Source of the DNA: Lentimicrobiaceae bacterium
GTDB lineage: Bacteria; Bacteroidota; Bacteroidia; Bacteroidales; F082
Direction of reading: 5' to 3'
Assembly (NCBI GenBank): GCA_015061315.1
Contig: SUWV01000007.1
Location: 1-64,000, forward strand
DNA: 64,000 bases
The notes beneath the pieces are model-generated. The model made no database searches. It was not told the DNA's origin and saw only the letters and a list, made by a program, of their open reading frames with translations. Of this stretch, positions 1-8,369 are shown in pieces (position 1 is the first letter of the stretch; the number at the start of each line of letters is the position of its first letter). The position numbers were made by a program, and so were the translations under genes.

Positions 1-115
1 TATAGACAAAAGCATTGTAAATTCTTTTATTTTCTTCAGTCAAAATCAGATGATCGACCTCTTTACAAAATTCAATTGTCTTTTGTTCTATGATAAGTTT
101 CTGTTTCAGTTTCAT
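1..115 (-). CDS. N-terminus of an unrecognised protein, cut by the left window edge
   Basis: An ATG at 113-115 opens a minus-strand frame that stays open for 38 codons to the window edge. The visible residues are polar and lysine/glutamate rich (it begins MKLKQKLIIEQ) with no signal peptide or membrane segment. The start lies directly after the octamer repeat that follows the ComEA-like gene, so this is probably the next gene of the same minus-strand run. I do not recognise the family from this fragment. Confidence 0.5.
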   Translation of the reverse strand, partial: MKLKQKLIIEQKTIEFCKEVDHLILTEENKRIYNAFVY

Positions 116-118
116 AAT

Positions 119-177
119 TCTCAGATTTTCAGATTCTCAGTTTCTCAGTTTCTAAAATTCTAAAGTTCTAAAACTCC
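119..177. repeat. Degenerate 8-bp tandem repeat after the ComEA-like gene
   Basis: Seven consecutive octamers share the frame TCTCAGnT or TCTAAAnT (units begin at 119, 127, 135, 143, 151, 159 and 167). The array overlaps the end of the ComEA-like gene on the minus strand, and its stop codon TAG (168-170) is part of the last complete unit. See the other 7/8-bp arrays in this window. Confidence 0.8.
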
Positions 178-902
178 ATATACCACCTCAGTCTTTCATC
201 AACATCATTTCTTCCAACGACTTTAAGATATTCTTCCCAATTTTTAATGAATCCTCTCTTCTCTCGATGATTGACAATCTTCTTCACATCTTCATATTCG
301 ATATAAGGGTGTCGTAGGATAGTCTTAAAATCATCGGTGTTGACATTGATTTTACGTAATGAAATACTGTCGATATTGATATAAGGCGTTATGGTTTCCA
401 ACCTCGCCGAATCGAAAGCATAGACTTCAAGCAGCTGATTTACCTCTACATAACCTCCCAACTTCTCACGATGTTCCACAATATTTCTCGCGAAGAAAGA
501 CCCGATTCCTGGAAGCAACTTCAATTCCGTAGTGTCGGCAGAATTGAGGTTGACGTAAATGTCATTTGGAGACGCATCAATCACATATTGTTTATTGCTT
601 TTGTGTGATTGGTACGTCTCTACTATTTGTCTCGTCGACTTTGAGACATTGAGACTTTTTGTCTTTACTTGTTGACTCGTTGACTTGTTGACTTTTTGAC
701 TCAAAAACTCTTTCGTCTTTAGACTTTCATCTTTTGACTTATCATGCAACGCCCAAATAGAATCTAAATTATGTAAATAAAAATTAACATTTGAGGGTCT
801 GTTTGAGATAAAAAAATTAGCAGCGATGATGAGAAGTATCACCGCTGCTAAAACTATAACCGCTACTCGTTCACCCTTAGTGAACGTAAACAAATCATTC
901 AT
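168..902 (-). CDS. ComEA-like helix-hairpin-helix protein with an N-terminal membrane anchor
   Basis: The 244-residue product has one N-terminal membrane helix (about residues 12-32), a polar linker, and two helix-hairpin-helix units. The first starts near residue 117 (VNLNSADTTELKLLPGIG) and the second near 185 (INVNTDDFKTIL, then HPYIEYEDVKKI). This is the arrangement of Bacteroidota ComEA-family proteins, which bind DNA non-specifically at the membrane; a role in DNA uptake is inferred from the family. The linker at about residues 66-92 (ST/QQV/VNKS-rich) is encoded by an 8-bp tandem array and is probably a species-specific insertion. The start is ATG at 900-902. It is downstream of the symporter gene on the same strand, separated by a heptamer array. 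Confidence 0.8.
   Translation of the reverse strand: MNDLFTFTKGERVAVIVLAAVILLIIAANFFISNRPSNVNFYLHNLDSIWALHDKSKDESLKTKEFLSQKVNKSTSQQVKTKSLNVSKSTRQIVETYQSHKSNKQYVIDASPNDIYVNLNSADTTELKLLPGIGSFFARNIVEHREKLGGYVEVNQLLEVYAFDSARLETITPYINIDSISLRKINVNTDDFKTILRHPYIEYEDVKKIVNHREKRGFIKNWEEYLKVVGRNDVDERLRWYMEF
628..735. repeat. 8-bp tandem array inside the ComEA-like coding region
   Basis: Clear octamers run from 669 (TTGTTGAC, TCGTTGAC, TTGTTGAC, TTTTTGAC, TCAAAAAC), flanked by decayed units of the same composition. The array is translated in frame as the Ser/Thr/Gln/Val/Lys-rich linker between the membrane helix and the first helix-hairpin-helix unit. It resembles the intergenic array at 27374-27436. 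Confidence 0.7.
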
Positions 903-919
903 AACTTTTGGTTTAATTT

Positions 920-961
920 ATAGTTTACAATTGTTAATTGTCAACTGTTAATTGTTAATTA
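920..961. repeat. Degenerate 7-bp tandem repeat at the 3' end of the symporter gene
   Basis: Heptamers ATAGTTT, ACAATTG, TTAATTG, TCAACTG, TTAATTG and TTAATTA follow without gaps. The array overlaps the last codons of the minus-strand symporter gene, whose stop codon is read from the unit at 948-954. The same family of heptamers occurs at 26241-26369 and 51524-51577. Confidence 0.8.
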
Positions 962-2294
962 TTTGATTAATAAATATTGCTACTATCACAATAGGAGCTA
1001 CGTATTTTATTATGAAGAATATGAATTTCTTCACGCTCATCTTCAATGTATTCTGATTTGTAATCTCGTCGTAGAAGCTTTCTTTTCCCATCTTCCAAGC
1101 AACAAAGATAACGATGAACAAGGCTCCTATTGGTAATAAGATATTAGCCGAGAACTTATCCATGAAATCGAAGAACGTCATGTTGCCGAAGACGAAGACT
1201 GAATCTGTGCGTAAACTTAAAGTACAGAACACGCCGAAGAACAATGCCACCAAGGTGCCAATCCAGATTGCGGTATTACGTTTAATTCCATGTTCTTCCG
1301 ATAAGAAAGCTACGACGACTTCAAGCAATGATATTGTGGAAGTTAGAGCTGCTATCGCCAATAATATGAAGAAAATGATACAGAAGAAATAACCACCTGT
1401 CATCTTATCGAATATCATAGGTAATGTATTGAATGCCAATCCAGCTCCCGCTTCAGGCTGTATTCCAAAAGTGAATGCCGCTGGGAAGATGATGATACCA
1501 GCCAAGATCGCGACAAATGTATCGGCAGCTACTACCGACAATGATGTGGTGGCGAGATTATCTTTTTTGCTGATATAAGAACCGTAGGTTATCAAGGCTC
1601 CCATACCTACGCTGAGAGAGAAGAAAGCCTGACCTAAGGCGGCGAGAATGACATTGCCGTCAACTTTTGAGAAATCAGGCTTGAACAAGAACTTCAATCC
1701 TTCACCAGCACCATCTAATGTCAACGACTTAACACATAATATAATAAGGATTACAAACAATGCTGGCATCATTATCTTAGTGTATTTCTCCACGCCTTCT
1801 TTGATACCTTTAAAAATGATAAAGGCTGTCAATCCCATGAAGATGAATTGCCACAAGAAAGGACGGAAAGGATTGTTGTTGAAATCGACGAAACCTTGTT
1901 CTATGGTGGCGATGTCTTTGTCGGCGAAGAAGTTAGTCGCTGCTTTATAGATATATTCCAATGTCCAGCCCGACACTGTGCTATAAAATGCGAGCACTAC
2001 GAAAGCTGCAAGAATACCGATGTAACCAATCCAATTCCACTTTGTCTTTGGCGATAATACTTTTATCGAGCCGACAGGATTCTTTCCTCCTCGACGTCCG
2101 ATGTAGAACTCAGCCATCATGATAGGGATGCCGAGACCGAGTACTATCAACACATAAATCAATAAAAATGCACCACCCCCGTTTTCGCCCGCGAGACAAG
2201 GAAAACGATAGATGTTACCTAATCCTATGGCAGAACCAGCTGCCGCTGCAATAGCCCCCAACTTAGAGCCAAAACCATCTCTATTATCACTCAT
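948..2294 (-). CDS. Sodium:neurotransmitter symporter (NSS) family transporter
   Basis: This 448-residue integral membrane protein begins with the NSS signature in its first helix (GSAIGLGNIYRFP, about residues 20-32), the segment that binds Na+ and substrate in LeuT-type transporters. About eleven hydrophobic helices follow. Bacterial members carry amino acids or related solutes with Na+ across the inner membrane; the substrate here cannot be told from sequence. The length is normal for short bacterial NSS proteins with eleven rather than twelve helices. The last residues (INQIINN) and the stop codon fall inside a 7-bp tandem array. Uracil phosphoribosyltransferase lies upstream on the same strand, separated by an 8-bp array. 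Confidence 0.88.
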   Translation of the reverse strand: MSDNRDGFGSKLGAIAAAAGSAIGLGNIYRFPCLAGENGGGAFLLIYVLIVLGLGIPIMMAEFYIGRRGGKNPVGSIKVLSPKTKWNWIGYIGILAAFVVLAFYSTVSGWTLEYIYKAATNFFADKDIATIEQGFVDFNNNPFRPFLWQFIFMGLTAFIIFKGIKEGVEKYTKIMMPALFVILIILCVKSLTLDGAGEGLKFLFKPDFSKVDGNVILAALGQAFFSLSVGMGALITYGSYISKKDNLATTSLSVVAADTFVAILAGIIIFPAAFTFGIQPEAGAGLAFNTLPMIFDKMTGGYFFCIIFFILLAIAALTSTISLLEVVVAFLSEEHGIKRNTAIWIGTLVALFFGVFCTLSLRTDSVFVFGNMTFFDFMDKFSANILLPIGALFIVIFVAWKMGKESFYDEITNQNTLKMSVKKFIFFIIKYVAPIVIVAIFINQIINN

Positions 2295-2390
2295 AATTAA
2301 TTATTTTTATATTATTTATTACTTTAATCTCATATCAAGACGCACCAATTACATCGTGTTTATTTTCATTGGTGTAATATGTTACGCCTC

Positions 2391-2475
2391 TACCTTTACA
2401 CCTTTCACCCTTTATACCTTTAATCCTTTCACCCTTTACACTTTTAATCCTTTCACCCTTTACACCTTTCACTCC
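2391..2475. repeat. Degenerate 8-bp tandem repeat between upp and the symporter gene
   Basis: Ten octamers of the type TTTACACC/TTTCACCC/TTTAATCC run from 2395 to 2475 with strict 8-bp phasing. The minus-strand upp stop codon (TGA at 2469-2471) lies inside the final unit, so the array begins exactly at the end of the gene. The array is strongly strand-asymmetric (pyrimidine-rich on the plus strand). Confidence 0.85.
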
Positions 2476-3128
2476 TTCCTTCCATACGCCAAATCGCCAG
2501 CGTCACCTAAGCCAGGAACAATATATGCTCTCGCTGTCAGTTCCTCATCGATGGCACCGACCCATAACGTAATATTTTTGTTACCGAAGCTTCTCTTCAG
2601 ATATTCAACGGCGTCTCTGCTCGCCAGCACATTAGCGACATGAATCTCTTTCACTTGCAGATCGTCGCCTAACAAATCGTTGATACATTTAACTAAGGAG
2701 ACTCCCGTCGACAACATCGGATCGATGATAATCAATGTTTTATTGTCGATATTGGTAGATGAATAGTATTCTACATTAACAGCATAATTCTCGTTTTTAT
2801 CATATTTTCTATGTGCTGCTATGAAGGCACTGTCGGCTTTATCGAAGATGTTAAGAAATCCCTGATGCATAGGCAAACCTGCTCTTAATATCGTCGCCAA
2901 AACAGGTTGTTCTGCTATGACATTCATATCGATACTACCTAAAGGCGTCACCACAGTCTCAGTCTTATATTCTAAAGTCTTACTGATTTCGTAGGCAAAC
3001 AACTCGCCTATACGTTCCAAATTTTTTCTAAAACGTAGCCTGTCATTTTGTACATCAACATTTCGTAACTCGGAGATAAAGTTGTTGATGACGCTGTTGC
3101 TTTCTCCTAAATTATTAATTTTTATCAT
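2469..3128 (-). CDS. upp: Uracil phosphoribosyltransferase
   Basis: This 219-residue protein converts uracil and PRPP to UMP in pyrimidine salvage. It has the type I PRTase PRPP-binding loop (IIIDPMLSTGVSL, residues about 133-145) and the UPRTase C-terminal uracil-binding motif (PGLGDAGDLAYG, residues 205-216). Length and motif order are those of a full UPRTase, so a catalytically complete enzyme is expected. It is preceded at a 12-bp gap by the FemAB-like gene, so it is probably cotranscribed with the envelope genes upstream. Its stop codon is supplied by an 8-bp tandem array. Confidence 0.95.
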   Translation of the reverse strand: MIKINNLGESNSVINNFISELRNVDVQNDRLRFRKNLERIGELFAYEISKTLEYKTETVVTPLGSIDMNVIAEQPVLATILRAGLPMHQGFLNIFDKADSAFIAAHRKYDKNENYAVNVEYYSSTNIDNKTLIIIDPMLSTGVSLVKCINDLLGDDLQVKEIHVANVLASRDAVEYLKRSFGNKNITLWVGAIDEELTARAYIVPGLGDAGDLAYGRKE

Positions 3129-3140
3129 ATTGGTTTTGTT

Positions 3141-4073
3141 TTATTTTCTCATTAATTTATATATAAACTTCAATATTCCTTTTAAGTTATTGCATTTAAG
3201 CTCTGGATAGAAGACTTCATTTCCGCCGAAGCCTTTATAAAAACGTGCAAGACCTTCGTTGTCAGAGCCTTCAAAATCTAAAGTGTATTGTGTCTCGCTA
3301 TATTCTCTTATCACATTGTCGAGAAGCATTGTCAAAGCATGTTTGTCTTTATGTCGTTCATCGCTGCCAGAGAATAGGAAAATAAGTCTGTCGTGACTAT
3401 GCATAAAGACGGCTCCAGCAATGATATTATTCTCCAAATCGTTGATTCCTATTGTGAAACAACATTTGTATGAAATAGCAGTATGTATCAAATTAAGGAG
3501 TCTATCATATTCCTTATCTTGCCAATGCTGTACGTTTTTCCCCTTGTTATTTCTGAAAATATTAACGATAACTTCTGGATCTATATCGTAAACTATCGAA
3601 AGTCCGGCATTCTCAGCTTTAGCTAAATTTCTCTTGGTATTATTGTTATAATTATTATAAAGATATTGATAATCATATATCAAATCGAGCTCAACATTAC
3701 GATGTCGCACTATATCATCAGCTTCGTAATTGACTTTATTATATGAATTGAGTCGATATTGTATAAGTCTGTATTCCTGAGGGATAGCTTTTATGAAATT
3801 ATCAACAGTCTCTTGCGACAGTTGTGTTGAAGAGAACACTCCGAGCTGTTGAACGAAGAAAGGCTGAAACATATACGATAATCCAAATTTCTTACTTGAC
3901 GTAAGAGGCATAACTCGTTCATAATCATTTTCTACGAGCGCGTCCCAGTTACGATGGACAATGTCTAAATACCACGACAATGCATAGACATTGCCGTTGA
4001 ATGACTTTTTTACACATTCGTCCCAACGTACTTTGTTTATCTCATTATGTCTCAGCAGTTTTATCATAATCAA
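3141..4073 (-). CDS. FemAB/GNAT-like acyltransferase-fold protein
   Basis: This 310-residue soluble protein resembles the Bacteroidota proteins annotated as GNAT-family or FemAB-like transferases. The C-terminal stretch (FEGSDNEGLARFYKGFG, about residues 272-288) is typical of the second GNAT-like half of FemAB proteins. Family members transfer amino-acyl or acyl groups to peptidoglycan precursors or other envelope acceptors; the substrate is not predictable here. Start ATG at 4071-4073 (MIMIK) or the second Met two codons later. It overlaps the deacetylase-like gene by 4 bp, so the two are probably translationally coupled and act in one envelope-modification step. Confidence 0.6.
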   Translation of the reverse strand: MIMIKLLRHNEINKVRWDECVKKSFNGNVYALSWYLDIVHRNWDALVENDYERVMPLTSSKKFGLSYMFQPFFVQQLGVFSSTQLSQETVDNFIKAIPQEYRLIQYRLNSYNKVNYEADDIVRHRNVELDLIYDYQYLYNNYNNNTKRNLAKAENAGLSIVYDIDPEVIVNIFRNNKGKNVQHWQDKEYDRLLNLIHTAISYKCCFTIGINDLENNIIAGAVFMHSHDRLIFLFSGSDERHKDKHALTMLLDNVIREYSETQYTLDFEGSDNEGLARFYKGFGGNEVFYPELKCNNLKGILKFIYKLMRK

Positions 4074-5386
4074 CTCAAGGCGTAATCAAGAATTTTTCTA
4101 TATAATGTTATCCATCCTTCCCAACGTTTTTCTCCCGATAATGTTTCATTATGCCATAAAAGAATGAAAGTTCCATTAACATTTTTTACTTCGTCAATAA
4201 GTTTCTTTGCTTTATCAAACGACTCGTGCACATCTAAGTCGAGATAGTCGCGCATCGTGCCGTCCATCAATGCGAAAGGATGTATGTTAAGTTTAGTTTT
4301 GGTATCGTTTTCCAAATCGAAGAAAGCGAAGGTGTCGGCATAGCCAGCTCTAAATCCAGCTTGCGAGGCGTAACCCATAGTATAATCGTCAGTTATATCT
4401 AACTCATTTAAAATCTGATAGCTAAGAGGTAGACACAGTCTAAGGAAATGCTGTCTGCTCATAGTTACTTCTCTGTTTAAGACTTCAGAAAGACGTTTGA
4501 TCTCTTCTTTAACGACTTTTTTATCAAGATAAGAAGAGAATGAAGGGTGGATGCCGACCAAGGCATAATCGCCGAGATGTTTTATAAGTTCTTGAAACTC
4601 TTTGTTTCTGATGGAGATGTTTTTATCGTTGGTGTTATAATCGCCGCAGAGTATAAAATACAAAGGCTTAATTTTTAGCTCTTTTTGTAACTCAATCTGA
4701 TAGTCGAAAGTGTCGAAAGGATCTATTCTCTTTTTAGTGAGCACCTCAAATCTTCTTTTAATCTCATTGGTATTAAACACCAAGGCATCTCTGAAGAAAG
4801 CCGCTACTGTCCTGAAAAAACCTTTGTTACGATAAGCCCATGCCGCGTCAATATCGTAGGTCGGGATAAACTTAAAGGTCTTCTTTTTTAATTGAATATC
4901 AGGATATTTCTCTGTTATATATGCACCTAACTCCTTAGCCCAAATATTGATGATAGGTTTTTCGATGAGATCCATCTTACAAAGAATTGAATCTTGAGGC
5001 TGAAATCTGTTATATTTATCACACACATGTGGGAGATATTCTTCGTAACGACTTATTATATAGAACGATGCTGCGAAAATATCGAAAGGAAACAAGGACT
5101 TGTCATTAAATACAGGAAATATAGCTTTAGAGTCGTTATGTTTACAAATTTTAACATCTTGATCGGCGATGTCTCTTTCAAAAAGCAGATTTACCGACTG
5201 CTGGAACAAGCCGTTATCATCTTCAAGAGGATATTGACCATAATGAAATTTAGGACCTTCATAAGCCAGATATTTCTCCTTATCGGTGGTGAATTTAAAA
5301 TTGATACCGAGTTCATCTTTGAATATCAACTCGATGATATAAAACAAACGGTTTGTTATTTTAGATACTAATATTAATATTTCCAT
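4070..5386 (-). CDS. Polysaccharide-deacetylase-fold protein
   Basis: This 438-residue protein has an N-terminal region typical of Bacteroidota proteins annotated as polysaccharide deacetylase family (I recall the N-domain as DUF7033) and a C-terminal NodB-like half. Recognisable pieces are PTYDIDAAWAY (about residue 173), GIHPSFSSY, a GFRAGY segment and the late LWHNETL, which match the Asp, His and terminal His motifs of the fold. It may deacetylate a cell-wall or surface glycan, which would fit its coupling to the FemAB-like gene, but no substrate can be named. A promoter-like -7 element lies 35 bp upstream, so it probably heads the minus-strand run that ends at the left edge. Confidence 0.65.
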   Translation of the reverse strand: MEILILVSKITNRLFYIIELIFKDELGINFKFTTDKEKYLAYEGPKFHYGQYPLEDDNGLFQQSVNLLFERDIADQDVKICKHNDSKAIFPVFNDKSLFPFDIFAASFYIISRYEEYLPHVCDKYNRFQPQDSILCKMDLIEKPIINIWAKELGAYITEKYPDIQLKKKTFKFIPTYDIDAAWAYRNKGFFRTVAAFFRDALVFNTNEIKRRFEVLTKKRIDPFDTFDYQIELQKELKIKPLYFILCGDYNTNDKNISIRNKEFQELIKHLGDYALVGIHPSFSSYLDKKVVKEEIKRLSEVLNREVTMSRQHFLRLCLPLSYQILNELDITDDYTMGYASQAGFRAGYADTFAFFDLENDTKTKLNIHPFALMDGTMRDYLDLDVHESFDKAKKLIDEVKNVNGTFILLWHNETLSGEKRWEGWITLYRKILDYALS

Positions 5387-5421
5387 AATCTTTTACATTT
5401 AAAAGCTATCGTATAACACTG

Positions 5422-5429
5422 CAAATTTA
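5422..5429 (-). promoter_or_regulatory. Bacteroidota -7 promoter element for the deacetylase-like gene
   Basis: The minus strand reads TAAATTTG, matching TAnnTTTG, 35 bp before the start at 5386. No clear -33 element was checked in detail. Confidence 0.5.
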
Positions 5430-5527
5430 ATATTAAAAATCATAGAAAAAAAGTTAAAAAAAGTTAAAAATGCTGTCATTTTGAACAATAGCGTAGTCGG
5501 CTTGTTTCACGATAAAAATTATATATT

Positions 5528-6106
5528 ATGAAAACATACGATTTATACGAACGCGCCATGGAGCCTGTTAAAAACTGGTGGATGTATTTATTAATAGGTG
5601 TATTGGCTTTTGTCTTAGGAGTGTTTATGCTGACCAATCCAGCTATCACTTATGAAATGATGACACTATTATTCGGCTTAGCATTAGTCATCTTCGGCAT
5701 CATACAAATGGTTGTCGGCATTTTCAGCAGAAACATATTTGTGTCGCGAGCCGCTGTGTTGATAGGAGCGATACTCAACATCGTTTTGGGTATCTTATTA
5801 GCTGCCAACCCTGGCATCGCTGCCCTGACCCTGCCTCTCATCTTGGGAATGTGGATGCTTTATCAAAGTTTTATGACGATAAATTATGCCGGCGACCTTA
5901 AAAGTTTTAAAGTGAAAGGTTACGGACTGACATTGTTCTGCGGCATCGTCTTATTGATTTTATCGGTGCTTATCTTATTACGACCCATGACATTAGGAAT
6001 GATGACCGTCGCAATATACATAGCATTGTCGTTCATCATATACGGTCTGTCGGAGATAGTCTCCGCATTCAGGCTGAGGACCATACACCATGTCTTTGAA
6101 GAATAG
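5528..6106 (+). CDS. HdeD-like (DUF308) membrane protein
   Basis: This 192-residue protein is made of six hydrophobic helices in three similar pairs, with the GxLxxxLGxxMLxNP pattern repeated (MLTNPAITYE near residue 36, LLAANPGIA near 91, LLRPMTLG near 150). This is the DUF308/HdeD architecture. HdeD in Escherichia coli is linked to acid resistance; in Bacteroidota the role is unknown. The start ATG at 5528 gives a short cytoplasmic N-terminus before the first helix. It is a single plus-strand gene that converges on tadA with a 15-bp gap and no clear terminator. Confidence 0.85.
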   Translation: MKTYDLYERAMEPVKNWWMYLLIGVLAFVLGVFMLTNPAITYEMMTLLFGLALVIFGIIQMVVGIFSRNIFVSRAAVLIGAILNIVLGILLAANPGIAALTLPLILGMWMLYQSFMTINYAGDLKSFKVKGYGLTLFCGIVLLILSVLILLRPMTLGMMTVAIYIALSFIIYGLSEIVSAFRLRTIHHVFEE

Positions 6107-6121
6107 AATCAAAAGTTATAT

Positions 6122-6565
6122 TTACCTTTTTCTCTCGAAGAAACCTTTTAATACTCTGAGACATTCGTCTTGGAGTATTCCTTTTTGTATTTTGGTTTTA
6201 GGGTGCAATAGATTGCCGTGTTTGCTGAAGCCGTTTTTTATGTCGTCACAAGCCCAGACGACTCTGCTGACATGAGCGTGAGCCAAAGCTCCGGCGCACA
6301 TTACGCATGGCTCCAAAGTGACATATAAGGTGCAGTCGTCTAAGTATTTGGCTCCCATATTGTTGAAGGCTGATGTCAGCGCTAACATCTCCGCATGTGC
6401 TGTCACGTCATTGAGTTGCTCCACTTGATTATGAGCACGGGCGATGATTTTGTCGTTGCATACGATGACGGCTCCAACTGGCACTTCGTCGTTCTCCTCT
6501 GCTCTGAGAGCTTCGTTAAGAGCCTGCTGCATATAATATTCGTCGGAGAAAACTGATAGCTTCAT
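6122..6565 (-). CDS. tadA: tRNA-specific adenosine deaminase
   Basis: This 147-residue cytidine-deaminase-fold enzyme has the zinc and catalytic motif HAE (H57, E59) and the second zinc motif PCVMC (C87, C90) with the spacing of TadA. TadA deaminates A34 to inosine in tRNA-Arg(ACG), and some relatives act on free bases such as guanine. The short length and the HAEMLAL sequence favour TadA. It lies 1 bp after the MORN-lipoprotein gene end-to-start boundary on the minus strand, so the two may share a transcript. Confidence 0.88.
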   Translation of the reverse strand: MKLSVFSDEYYMQQALNEALRAEENDEVPVGAVIVCNDKIIARAHNQVEQLNDVTAHAEMLALTSAFNNMGAKYLDDCTLYVTLEPCVMCAGALAHAHVSRVVWACDDIKNGFSKHGNLLHPKTKIQKGILQDECLRVLKGFFERKR

Positions 6566-6566
6566 C

Positions 6567-6998
6567 TTAATCTTTATTCAGTTCATTGTATAAGTTGCCT
6601 TTCTCGTCATAGAATTTCCACACGCCACACTCTTTTCCTTCTTTATAAAATCCTTCGTAATTGACTTTTCCATTTTCATGATAAACAACGGCTTTGCCTT
6701 CTCTCTTGCCATCTTTGAAGTCGCCTGTGCTTAGCAGACTTCCTGATTTATAATAACTCTTGAAAGTGCCGTTGCGTTTTCCATCTGCGATAGGTCCTTC
6801 AAGATGTTTCATGCCTTCTTGGTAAAACCACGTTTCCTTGACCCATGTCCTTTCGCCTTTTCTGTTTTCTTTATAATAATGAACGACCTTCTTGTTACCT
6901 TCTTCATATTTTTGAACAACGTCTTCAACGATGACATTTCTTGAACATGAGAATATAGAAACCAATATTATTATTGCGATGCTGATTTTTCTTGTCAT
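6567..6998 (-). CDS. MORN-like repeat lipoprotein
   Basis: This 143-residue protein has a lipoprotein signal peptide ending in SIFSC (Cys18), followed by three to four MORN-type units such as GKRNGTFKSYYKSG, GKREGKAVVYHENGK and GKECGVWKFYDEKG. MORN-like repeats are beta-hairpins used for binding; the ligand is unknown. Such proteins are often auto-annotated as YwqK antitoxins, but no toxin gene is adjacent, so I do not call it one. It sits 3 bp downstream of pyrC and just upstream of tadA, and is likely exported to the periplasm and lipid-anchored. Confidence 0.75.
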   Translation of the reverse strand: MTRKISIAIIILVSIFSCSRNVIVEDVVQKYEEGNKKVVHYYKENRKGERTWVKETWFYQEGMKHLEGPIADGKRNGTFKSYYKSGSLLSTGDFKDGKREGKAVVYHENGKVNYEGFYKEGKECGVWKFYDEKGNLYNELNKD

Positions 6999-7001
6999 AG
7001 C

Positions 7002-8369
7002 TTATCTGTTAAATGTCAGTCTTTTACCTCTATAATCTTCTTTGAATTTACCGTTGTCGTAAACCAATTCGCCATTGACGAAAGTGTGTGTGACACTGCA
7101 ACTTAGCTTCATTCCTTCGTATGCTGTCCAGCCGCATTTGTAATGAACGTCATTATTGCTTATAGTCTGTTCTTTATTTGGATTAACTAATACCAAATCG
7201 GCATAGTAGCCTTCTCTGATAAATCCTCTCTTATTGATTTTAAATAATATAGCTGGATTATGAGATAAAAGTTCCACTACTTTCTCTATTGTCAAAGTCT
7301 GTCGTCCTTTGTCTGCCGACATTTGTTCCTTAATGGCGAGTTCCAAGGCTCCTAAGAGTAAGTGCTGCACTGATGTTCCGCCTGAAGGTGCTGAGAAATA
7401 AGGTTTGTTTTTCTCTTCAAAAGTATGAGGCGCATGATCTGTTGCCAATATATCTATGTGATTATCAATGCAAGCTTGTATCAACGCAAGTTTGTCATTT
7501 TCTGTTTTGACAGCAGGGTTGCATTTTAAGAATGTCTTTTTCGTTTCGTAGTCTCTGTCGTCGAAAAGAAGGTAATGTAAGCAAGTTTCAGCTGTTATCT
7601 TCTTATCTTTCAATGGAATGTTATTGTTAAACAGCTGTATTTCTTTTGCAGTAGAGAGGTGTAAGATATGAAGTTGTGTCCCGTATTTTGAAGCTAATTC
7701 TGCTGCGTATGACGATGTCTTGTAGCAAGCTTCTTCACTACGTATCAGAGGATGGACGGAGGCGGGAGCGTCGTCGCCGTATTTGGCTTTGAAAATCTCC
7801 ATGTTTCTACGTATTGTGTCTTCGTCTTCGCAGTGTGTGGCGATGAGACATGGTGCTTCTTGGAAGAGTCGTTGCAACGTCAGCTCGTTGTTTACCAACA
7901 TATTTCCAGTGCTGGAGCCCATGAAGGCTTTGATGCCGCAAACATTTTTAGGGTCGGTCTTCAGCACTTCGTCGACATTGTCGTTAGAGACACCCATATA
8001 GAACGAATAGTTAGCCATAGACTTTTCTGCGGCTATGTCGTATTTATCTTGTAAGAGCTGTTGTGTCAGAGTGTTAGGCACTGTGTTAGGCATGTCCATA
8101 AATGATGTCACGCCGCCTGCTATAGCTGCACGACTCTCAGTGGCGATGTCGCCTTTATGTGTCAATCCAGGATCGCGGAAATGAACCTGATCGTCGATAG
8201 CTCCTGGAAGTAACAAAAGTCCCTTGGCATCAATGATTTCACAGTTGTCAAAATCTTGTTGACATTCCGTAGGGATAATCTTCTCTATTGTCTCTCCTGA
8301 AATGAGAACACTTGCCATAAAAGATTTTCCTTCATTGACAAGTGTTGCGTTTTTTATTAAGTATCTCAT
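7002..8369 (-). CDS. pyrC: Dihydroorotase
   Basis: This 455-residue amidohydrolase interconverts N-carbamoyl-aspartate and dihydroorotate in pyrimidine synthesis. Visible motifs are DDQVHFRDPGLTHKGD (residues 59-74), MDMPNTVPNT, KAFMGSSTGN with the probable carboxylated Lys, ATHCEDE, LHILHLSTA and the late ATDHAPH. In the first metal motif, usually D-x-H-x-H, the first His is replaced by Gln (Q61, with H63 kept). I recall this as common in Bacteroidota class I enzymes but could not check it. It overlaps the GT2 gene upstream by 4 bp. Confidence 0.88.
   Translation of the reverse strand: MRYLIKNATLVNEGKSFMASVLISGETIEKIIPTECQQDFDNCEIIDAKGLLLLPGAIDDQVHFRDPGLTHKGDIATESRAAIAGGVTSFMDMPNTVPNTLTQQLLQDKYDIAAEKSMANYSFYMGVSNDNVDEVLKTDPKNVCGIKAFMGSSTGNMLVNNELTLQRLFQEAPCLIATHCEDEDTIRRNMEIFKAKYGDDAPASVHPLIRSEEACYKTSSYAAELASKYGTQLHILHLSTAKEIQLFNNNIPLKDKKITAETCLHYLLFDDRDYETKKTFLKCNPAVKTENDKLALIQACIDNHIDILATDHAPHTFEEKNKPYFSAPSGGTSVQHLLLGALELAIKEQMSADKGRQTLTIEKVVELLSHNPAILFKINKRGFIREGYYADLVLVNPNKEQTISNNDVHYKCGWTAYEGMKLSCSVTHTFVNGELVYDNGKFKEDYRGKRLTFNR

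Noticed and set aside
6567-6998. YwqK-type antitoxin
   Set aside because: The protein has a lipobox and MORN-like repeats and no toxin gene nearby, so a toxin-antitoxin role is not supported.
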